A DNA stretch of 11,656 nucleotides from an uncultured Synechococcaceae cyanobacterium (lineage in GTDB: Bacteria > Cyanobacteriota > Cyanobacteriia > PCC-6307 > Cyanobiaceae), in the NCBI GenBank assembly GCA_902538695.1, contig CACBGC010000025.1:1-11656 (forward strand), read 5' to 3'. Under the pieces are notes generated by a model. The model ran no database searches. It was not told where the DNA came from and saw nothing but the letters and a program-made list of their open reading frames with translations. Positions 7,000 through 11,656 of the stretch are shown in pieces; position 1 is the stretch's first letter; every line of letters starts with the position of its first letter. Made by a program: the position numbers and the translations under genes.

Positions 7000-7310
7000 T
7001 TAATAATTTCTTCTTTAGCCGTTCTGAATTTGGTGATTTCCATTAATTTGCATTAAATAATTTTGCATTAACTAAATGATTTAAAAATGCTTTTTTGTCT
7101 CCAATATTTTTCTACCATCAAAACCTTCAGAATTTTTAAGTTTTTTTGATCGTTTTTTTGGCGAAGCTACATCAAAATATTCTTTTTTAATTTTTAAAAA
7201 TAAATCTTTTCGATTTTTTTGGTTTAAGATTTTTTAAAAAATTTATTCGCTAAATCAACAAGTTTAGTTTGGTCATAAAATGTCTTAGATAATATATTAC
7301 TTCTAATGTC
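7000..7310 (-). pseudogene. Unidentified decayed coding sequence, 3' side of tRNA-Ala
   Basis: On the minus strand three successive frames carry protein-like runs. From 7310 the frame reads DIRSNILSKTFYDQTKLVDL and goes on to a stop at 7226-7224. A second frame of about 49 codons, containing KKEYFDVASPKKRSKKL and SEGFDGRKILETKKHF, ends at 7083-7081. A third frame then reads FLNHLVNAKLFNAN before a stop. The linear succession of amino-acid-like text with frame changes at poly-A/T tracts looks like a gene destroyed by small indels. I do not recognise the family. Whether this was the 5' part of the methyltransferase relic just downstream or a separate gene cannot be settled by eye; the intact methyltransferase has nothing like it in the part visible here. 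Confidence 0.45.
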
Positions 7311-7435
7311 TAAAAATTTTTTTTTAACTAACTAGCATTTTATTTGGCTATATCGTCAACTATTAACCTATATCTGGGTGATCATTAGAAAAGTGAGAAT
7401 CGCTTTGAAAGACTGCTATCTAGGAGAAAATTAAG

Positions 7436-7508
7436 TGGAGCCAAGGGAACTCGAATCCCTGACCCCCTGCATGCCATGCAGGTGCTCTACCAACTGAGCT
7501 ATGGCCCC
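7436..7508 (-). tRNA. tRNA-Ala (anticodon GGC)
   Basis: The 73-base minus-strand sequence folds as a complete cloverleaf. The acceptor GGGGCCA pairs with TGGCTCC with one G-T pair; the D arm is GCTC/GAGC around AGTTGGTA; the anticodon stem CCTGC/GCAGG encloses ATGGCAT with anticodon GGC; the variable loop is GGGTC; the T arm is AGGGA/TCCCT with loop TTCGAGT. The discriminator base is A and CCA is not encoded (CTT follows). GGC reads alanine codons GCC and GCU. The gene stands alone, with no rRNA or other tRNA nearby, in the middle of decayed sequence. No clear promoter or terminator is seen. Confidence 0.97.
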
Positions 7509-7606
7509 AAGACAAATCTTTTCAAATTTTACCAATAGATTTAAGTGAACCTCATCAATCAAAGTTTCAAAGTTCTCATATGTTGACCATTACTTTCATA
7601 ACTTAT

Positions 7607-7626
7607 TCTGCGCATTAATCTGCGCA
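7607..7626. repeat. Short direct repeat TCTGCGCA separated by TTAA
   Basis: The octamer TCTGCGCA occurs twice (7607-7614 and 7619-7626) with a 12-base period; each contains the palindrome TGCGCA. It stands out as a GC-rich patch in AT-rich intergenic DNA, about 100 bases upstream of the tRNA-Ala 5' end. It could be a protein-binding site, or leftover coding sequence; nothing in the sequence decides between them. Confidence 0.4.
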
Positions 7627-7666
7627 AGTTTAATTAATAAAAGATTTTGACCAACAGGGATGATGA

Positions 7667-8085
7667 GTTGATCCAAATTATGGACAAGAAACATTCTATT
7701 GTTTAATGACAAAGGATGGAGTACTAGAGGCATTTAGTTTGGCGAACAAAAATGCTAATTAACCCACATAATCGATGGTATCTAGGAAATGAAAACCTTT
7801 GCGAAACAATCATAACATCTCTAATAAATAAGAAGATTATTTTTTTAGCTAATTGATGCATATTATAGAGATCTGCTATTAATCGATAAGAATAAATTAA
7901 CTGATCATTTTGAAGAGTTTCTGATATAAAAAAAAGGAGAAGTTTATTTATTAAATAATTAGAAAAATATCTTTAATAAAATTTTCCATATTCTAGAAAA
8001 AATGTATCAAACTTTTAATAAAGAAGAAATTAAAATAATATTTTTTAATTTAATAAACGGTTTAAAGAAAAATTTTTTTATTTGA
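7667..8085 (+). pseudogene. Unidentified decayed gene, plus strand, about 139 codons with frameshifts and stops
   Basis: Protein-like text runs left to right through three frames. The first frame, 7667-7762, includes YGQETFYCLMTKDGVLEAF. The second, 7773-7856, includes RWYLGNENLCETIITSLINK and ends in a stop just after a poly-T run. The third, from 7849, carries LIDAYYRDLLLIDKNKLTDH, passes two in-frame stops (7927-7929 and 7960-7962), continues with KIFHILEKMYQTFNKEEI and ends with TGA at 8083-8085. The last two segments share one frame, so the two stops look like point mutations and the earlier breaks like indels in homopolymers. I do not recognise the family; the C-terminal part is lysine-, isoleucine- and phenylalanine-rich, like its AT-rich surroundings. 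Decay seems advanced but order is preserved, which suggests a single gene lost in place. Confidence 0.5.
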
Positions 8086-8187
8086 TATTCCAGCCGTAAA
8101 ATCTCAATATTTGTGACAAAATTTAAATTTTTAAAAAAAAAGATATAACCAACAATCTATAAAATAAAGTATATAAAAAATTTTCTT

Positions 8188-9774
8188 ATGAAATCTGGAA
8201 TAATTTTTAATCTATCTATCATAACGGCAATATTTACGATATTTTTCATAATTTTCTATATCCCCCAACATATGGACGAGTATTTAATGTATAACTCGTT
8301 AGCATGCTTTCAAAAACAACAATCCATGAGTATTTATAGAGATGGATGCCATTTATATCCAGTAGTTCTTGGCGCATTAAAATATAGACTGTCTTACATT
8401 TATATTGGAATAAGTTCTTCTCTTTTTCTTCTTCCTTTTCAAAAATTATTTGATAGTATATGGACCCAATATTTTGTGGGCATATTAAGTTTAATTTTAA
8501 TAAGTTTAGGTACAGCTAAAAGTTTTCGTATTAAACTTCAATATTTGCCCTTATCGTTATTATTCTTTCCAATAGTTTTTTCAATATTAAGAGATGGCGG
8601 ACCTATAAGACTTTCATTAATTTGCATAAGCTGGTCTCCATACCTTTTCAGAAAATATCTTGAACAAAATGGAATAAAAAAAGTATTACTTTTCCTCTTA
8701 ATTACACTATCTTGGATAATTAGTGTGGAGGATAAGCCTTTTTTTATATTTCTTATCCCTGGAACAATACTACTAATGTTTTCTTCATTGCATAAAGAAT
8801 TGATTCTTGAAATTTTGAACAGAAGAAAATTAGAGATGTTAAAAATTTTTTCTTCTTTAACTCTATTCTGTTTTTTATTTTTAACTCTTATAAAAATGGA
8901 AGAATGGAACAGACCTTATTTGATGTGGATAATGGGTCACCCAAGAGGAGCTGGTATAAAGCTTCTCGGTATATTTGATCCTTTAAAATATACATTTTAT
9001 TGGCCTCAATATTTTCATAGGGTAGTACATCTTTCAGAATCTCATGCTTTAATTTCAAAAAATTTTCCCGTTCTTATTTTAGCAATATCTACTTTTATTA
9101 TTTCTTTAAAATATTACTATGTTGTTTGGAAATTTCTTGTAAATTCAAGAGAGATAAAAAATTTAAATTTATTATTTTTATTTTCCTCATATATATTTTT
9201 CAATCTTTGTACTTATATTTCAGGAGGTGCACAACTTCATCATTATGTATTCGCTCAGTATCCCTTATTGATAGCATTACTTATTTTTGCGCAAATAAAA
9301 AAAGAAAAAGCATACTTTTTTACATATAAAATTTTTGTAAGCTTAATTGTTTTATCTTTTATAGTATTTACACTTAGTCCACCTAAACTTCATGCATCAA
9401 GAGAGATTCCCAAAATATTTAATTTAGCTATTCAAAATACTGATGAAGAATCGATTATTAATTGTTCAAGTTGGGGATGCTATTTCAATTATGCATTATC
9501 TAATAGTAAAGAAATACCCGTAGTATATGGCGATAAAATTGAATACATGAAAGATTTGAGTAAAAAGTCCAAAGAAAACAAATCAAATATATTACATATT
9601 TGTCAATCAAAATATTCAGAGCCACACATAGAGCCTTATGAGAATGATGATGGTGAGAACACTATTTGTAATAAAAAAAGTTTAATTGAAATTTATGAGA
9701 CAAATAACATAACTAAAATTGGAAATAAAGGAGATATTTGGAAACTTTTTAAGATTATTCCAAAAGCTAAATAA
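8188..9774 (+). CDS. Multi-pass membrane protein, possible GT-C fold glycosyltransferase
   Basis: The 528-residue product has roughly ten hydrophobic segments, for example about 7-24, 72-90, 95-108, 119-134, 166-180, 184-199, 220-235, 293-307, 328-342, 355-369 and 380-396, then a soluble C-terminal domain of about 130 residues (from about 398). The first extracytoplasmic loop has PQHMDEY (26-32); an acidic pair just after the first membrane segment is typical of GT-C enzymes such as GT39/ArnT-like transferases, which use polyprenyl-linked sugars. A second acidic pair follows another segment (E181, D182), and HH lies at 351-352. The C-terminal domain holds several cysteines (C426, C431, C472, C494) that could form disulfides outside the membrane. 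The role as a surface-sugar transferase is inferred from topology and context; it could also be an unrelated integral membrane protein. It is transcribed alone, between the relic-bearing region and convergent rfbB. The ATG at 8188 begins directly with a membrane segment. Confidence 0.75.
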   Translation: MKSGIIFNLSIITAIFTIFFIIFYIPQHMDEYLMYNSLACFQKQQSMSIYRDGCHLYPVVLGALKYRLSYIYIGISSSLFLLPFQKLFDSIWTQYFVGILSLILISLGTAKSFRIKLQYLPLSLLFFPIVFSILRDGGPIRLSLICISWSPYLFRKYLEQNGIKKVLLFLLITLSWIISVEDKPFFIFLIPGTILLMFSSLHKELILEILNRRKLEMLKIFSSLTLFCFLFLTLIKMEEWNRPYLMWIMGHPRGAGIKLLGIFDPLKYTFYWPQYFHRVVHLSESHALISKNFPVLILAISTFIISLKYYYVVWKFLVNSREIKNLNLLFLFSSYIFFNLCTYISGGAQLHHYVFAQYPLLIALLIFAQIKKEKAYFFTYKIFVSLIVLSFIVFTLSPPKLHASREIPKIFNLAIQNTDEESIINCSSWGCYFNYALSNSKEIPVVYGDKIEYMKDLSKKSKENKSNILHICQSKYSEPHIEPYENDDGENTICNKKSLIEIYETNNITKIGNKGDIWKLFKIIPKAK

Positions 9775-9776
9775 TC

Positions 9777-9794
9777 AAAATTTGAATTTTTTTT
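9777..9794 (+). terminator. Weak AT-only hairpin with T-run after the membrane-protein gene
   Basis: AAAAT (9777-9781) can pair with ATTTT (9786-9790) around the loop TTGA, followed by TTTT (9791-9794). It sits in the 35-base gap between convergent genes, where a terminator is expected. The stem has no G-C pair, so it would be unstable and the call is tentative. Confidence 0.28.
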
Positions 9795-9809
9795 AAAGAT
9801 ATTTATTAA

Positions 9810-10904
9810 TTAAAAATTTAACTTTTTTCTTCCTAATCTTTCTAATTTAAATAAAGATTTATCCATTATTTTATAACACCAATCTAGATTATCTAAGTAC
9901 CATCTAATAGTTAATTCTAAATTAATTTCAAATGGATTTCTTGGCTCCCAAGATAACTCTTCTCTCAATAATGATGAATCAATAGCATATCTGAAATCAT
10001 GACCAGGTCTATCATAAACAAACTTAATTTGTTGTTTATAAGAATTTCCCTTTGGTTTAATAATATCTAGTATTTCGCAAACCCTATTTGCTAAATTCAT
10101 GTTATTCATCTCTGAAAACCCTCCTATACAATAACTTTGACCTGGTTTACCTTTTTTTGATATCACTAAAAGTGCCTCAACATGATCTTCTACAAATAAC
10201 CAATCTCGGATATTGTCCCCTTCGCCATAAATCGGTATAGGGTCATTTTTCAAAGCTTTCAAAATAATAGTTGGAATAAATTTCTCGGGAAATTGCTCCG
10301 GACCAAAGTTATTACTTGAAAAAGTCAAAATACTTGGAATTCCATATGTTTTATTCCACGCTTTAACAAGATGATCGCTTGCCGCTTTGCTTGCAGAATA
10401 AGGACTATTAGGATCATATTTTGTTGTTTCTTTAAAAAGACCTTTATTACCTAATGAACCAAATACTTCATCAGTAGAAATATGAATCAATCTAAATACA
10501 TTTTTTTCTTCTAAGGATAAATTGCTCCAAAGATTCCTTATAGATTCTAATAAATTTAATGTTCCTAAAATATTATTATTTATTGACTTAGATGGATTAT
10601 CTATGGAACGATCTACGTGACTTTCTGCTGCAAGATGAAAAACTAATTTTGGTCTATATTCACTTAAAACTCTACTTATATCTTTGTAATTACAAAGATC
10701 GACTTTAATAAATTTATAAAATTTTTTTTTGGTAGGGGAAGAATCTAGTAATTCATTAATAATAGATAGATCGCTAGCATAAGATAATTTATCAACATTT
10801 ATGATATTAAATTCATTTAAAATTATCAATTTTTTAACTAACCAGCCACCTATAAAACCAGCTCCACCAGTAATTAATATAGTTTCCCTTTTTTTAGAAA
10901 TCAT
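9810..10904 (-). CDS. rfbB: dTDP-glucose 4,6-dehydratase
   Basis: RfbB removes water from dTDP-glucose to give dTDP-4-keto-6-deoxyglucose, the branch point for dTDP-rhamnose and many dTDP-deoxy or amino sugars; it works in the cytoplasm with bound NAD. The 364-residue length is normal. All hallmarks are intact: TGGAGFIGG (12-20), HLAAESHVDRSID (90-102), the ISTDEVFG catalytic segment (142-149) with T144, D145 and E146, the YSASK pair (Y169, K173), SNNFGPEQFPEKFIP (197-211), PIYGEGDNIRDWLFVEDH (224-241) and YDRPGHDFRYAID (297-309). The ATG at 10904 lies six residues before the conserved ETILITGG start; no Shine-Dalgarno is evident. RfbA, RfbC and RfbD are not in the window, so the pathway partners must be elsewhere. 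It lies 118 bases downstream of the methyltransferase gene and converges on the membrane-protein gene. Confidence 0.95.
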   Translation of the reverse strand: MISKKRETILITGGAGFIGGWLVKKLIILNEFNIINVDKLSYASDLSIINELLDSSPTKKKFYKFIKVDLCNYKDISRVLSEYRPKLVFHLAAESHVDRSIDNPSKSINNNILGTLNLLESIRNLWSNLSLEEKNVFRLIHISTDEVFGSLGNKGLFKETTKYDPNSPYSASKAASDHLVKAWNKTYGIPSILTFSSNNFGPEQFPEKFIPTIILKALKNDPIPIYGEGDNIRDWLFVEDHVEALLVISKKGKPGQSYCIGGFSEMNNMNLANRVCEILDIIKPKGNSYKQQIKFVYDRPGHDFRYAIDSSLLREELSWEPRNPFEINLELTIRWYLDNLDWCYKIMDKSLFKLERLGRKKLNF

Positions 10905-11022
10905 TGAATTATTTTTATATTTTGCTTGAGGAAATTTTTAAAAAACATTTTGTTAAAAATATAAATTCACAAATTAAAATGAATGGACAATTAAGATTTT
11001 TTATTTTTTCCATTAAAAATAA

Positions 11023-11656
11023 CTAGTGTTTGTAACAGATAGCATAAATTGATTCATAATCTCTTCCTTTATTATCAATTTTTGGATCAAATTGTCTGAT
11101 TTTTACTCTTTTAAAACCAACTTTTTGTAGGATATTTACTAGATTCTCTTCATCAAACATATAATTATGTTGTCCAGCCATATAAGCTATATAATTGAGT
11201 TGATCTAGCTTGGAGCCTGTTTCAACTAAGGCACCTTTACAAGCCTTTTCCTTCTCGAAAAATTCATCCCCATTAATATAAGCGTCTAAATAATTTCTTA
11301 TAGATGGTACACAGACCGAGAAACAACCATCTTTTTTTAATAATTTTAAGCAATTTTTCAGAAATAATATTAATTCTTGATAAGGAATATGCTCCAAAAG
11401 ATGGGAAGAATAAATACAGTCAACCGTAGAATCTTTTAATGGAATTCTCCTTCTTAAATCCCAAAATATATCTGCTTTAGAGTAATTATCTACTGTTACC
11501 CATTGATCTTTACCTTTTTTTTCACCAGAACCTAATTCTAATTTTATAGATTTTTTCTTGGATAACCTAAACCATAAAAAATAAGAATATGTATTAAAAA
11601 AAATATTTGGAAATTTTCTTAAATAATTTCTTAATCCAGAGATAAAATAGTAAGTA
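11023..11656 (-). CDS. Class I SAM-dependent methyltransferase (5' end outside window)
   Basis: The open frame runs from beyond base 11656 to the TAG at 11025-11023, giving about 211 visible codons. KLELGSGEKKGKDQWVTVD is the SAM-binding motif I with its following acidic residue; ADIFWDLRRRIPLKDSTVD is the motif II region; IYSSHLLEHIP is the post-motif segment shared by Methyltransf_11-type enzymes, and LKKDGCFSVCVPS follows. The TTG at 11397 (in HLLEHIP) lies inside the fold and is not the start. The window edge removes the true N-terminus; the first visible residues are YYFISGLRNYLRKFP. Such enzymes in polysaccharide clusters usually methylate a sugar hydroxyl or a glycan end, but the acceptor is not known. 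A broken copy of the same family lies at 6862-6985. Confidence 0.86.
   Translation of the reverse strand, partial: TYYFISGLRNYLRKFPNIFFNTYSYFLWFRLSKKKSIKLELGSGEKKGKDQWVTVDNYSKADIFWDLRRRIPLKDSTVDCIYSSHLLEHIPYQELILFLKNCLKLLKKDGCFSVCVPSIRNYLDAYINGDEFFEKEKACKGALVETGSKLDQLNYIAYMAGQHNYMFDEENLVNILQKVGFKRVKIRQFDPKIDNKGRDYESIYAICYKH

Larger units (their letters stand above)
6784..7435. other. Gene-free stretch with decayed coding sequence between SIS gene and tRNA
   Basis: No intact open frame is supported here. The right two thirds hold two minus-strand relics described separately. The first 75 bases after the isomerase stop contain an imperfect hairpin (TCTAAG at 6802-6807 pairing with CTTAGA at 6812-6817) that is not followed by a T-run, so I do not call it a terminator. 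Short poly-T and poly-A tracts are frequent throughout. Confidence 0.6.
7509..8187. other. Gene-free stretch upstream of the membrane-protein gene
   Basis: No intact gene is supported. About 7509-7666 shows nothing recognisable except the short TCTGCGCA repeat. From 7667 to 8085 there is a plus-strand coding relic described separately. The last 100 bases before the ATG at 8188 are almost pure A/T and must hold the promoter of the membrane-protein gene, but several TATA-like boxes are present and none has a convincing -35 partner. Confidence 0.6.

Noticed and set aside
7436..7475. Attachment-site duplication of the tRNA-Ala 3' end
   Set aside because: I looked for a second copy of the T-arm/acceptor sequence in the window and saw none, and no integrase gene is present; an att pair cannot be supported here.
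11023..11397. Short methyltransferase starting at TTG 11397
   Set aside because: The same frame stays open to the window edge and contains motif I (LELGSG) upstream, so the TTG is an internal leucine codon.
1..11656. CRISPR array, insertion sequence or phage genes
   Set aside because: No regularly spaced repeats, terminal inverted repeats, transposase or phage-like proteins were found on either strand.

Overview
The window looks like a surface-polysaccharide (LPS O-antigen or capsule) island of a very AT-rich bacterium. Low GC, weak or absent Shine-Dalgarno sequences, tight minus-strand gene packing, a tRNA-Ala without encoded CCA, and a methyltransferase that looks to me like those in marine picocyanobacterial islands all suggest Prochlorococcus or a relative. 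That assignment is an inference; no taxonomic marker gene is present.

Left part (1-6783): a nucleotide-sugar block. Five minus-strand genes lie almost end to end from 6033 down to 737: two related extended-SDR sugar epimerase/dehydratases, a UDP-glucose/GDP-mannose dehydrogenase homologue that lacks the family's catalytic cysteine, a Gfo/Idh/MocA oxidoreductase, and an SDR resembling GDP-mannose 4,6-dehydratase/RMD. After a 128-bp gap, a GHMP kinase of the D-glycero-D-manno-heptose 7-phosphate kinase type (HddA) follows on the same strand and runs off the left edge. A SIS-domain sugar-phosphate isomerase of the GmhA type is divergently transcribed from the head of the operon. GmhA and HddA are the first two steps towards GDP-D-glycero-D-manno-heptose, so the block plausibly makes a modified heptose or another unusual NDP-sugar. 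GmhB (phosphatase) and HddC (guanylyltransferase) are not visible and may lie left of base 1.

Middle part (6784-8187): 1.4 kb with no intact protein gene. It holds a tRNA-Ala(GGC) on the minus strand with decayed coding sequence on both sides: a methyltransferase relic and an unidentified relic on the 3' side of the tRNA, and a second unidentified relic on the plus strand on its 5' side. This reads as a gene graveyard around a tRNA, typical of a recombination-prone island.

Right part (8188-11656): a plus-strand 528-aa multi-pass membrane protein resembling a GT-C glycosyltransferase, then convergently a well-preserved dTDP-glucose 4,6-dehydratase (RfbB) and a class I SAM methyltransferase that runs off the right edge. 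The methyltransferase is the same family as the relic near 6900. Together the genes make, modify and probably transfer unusual sugars for the cell surface.
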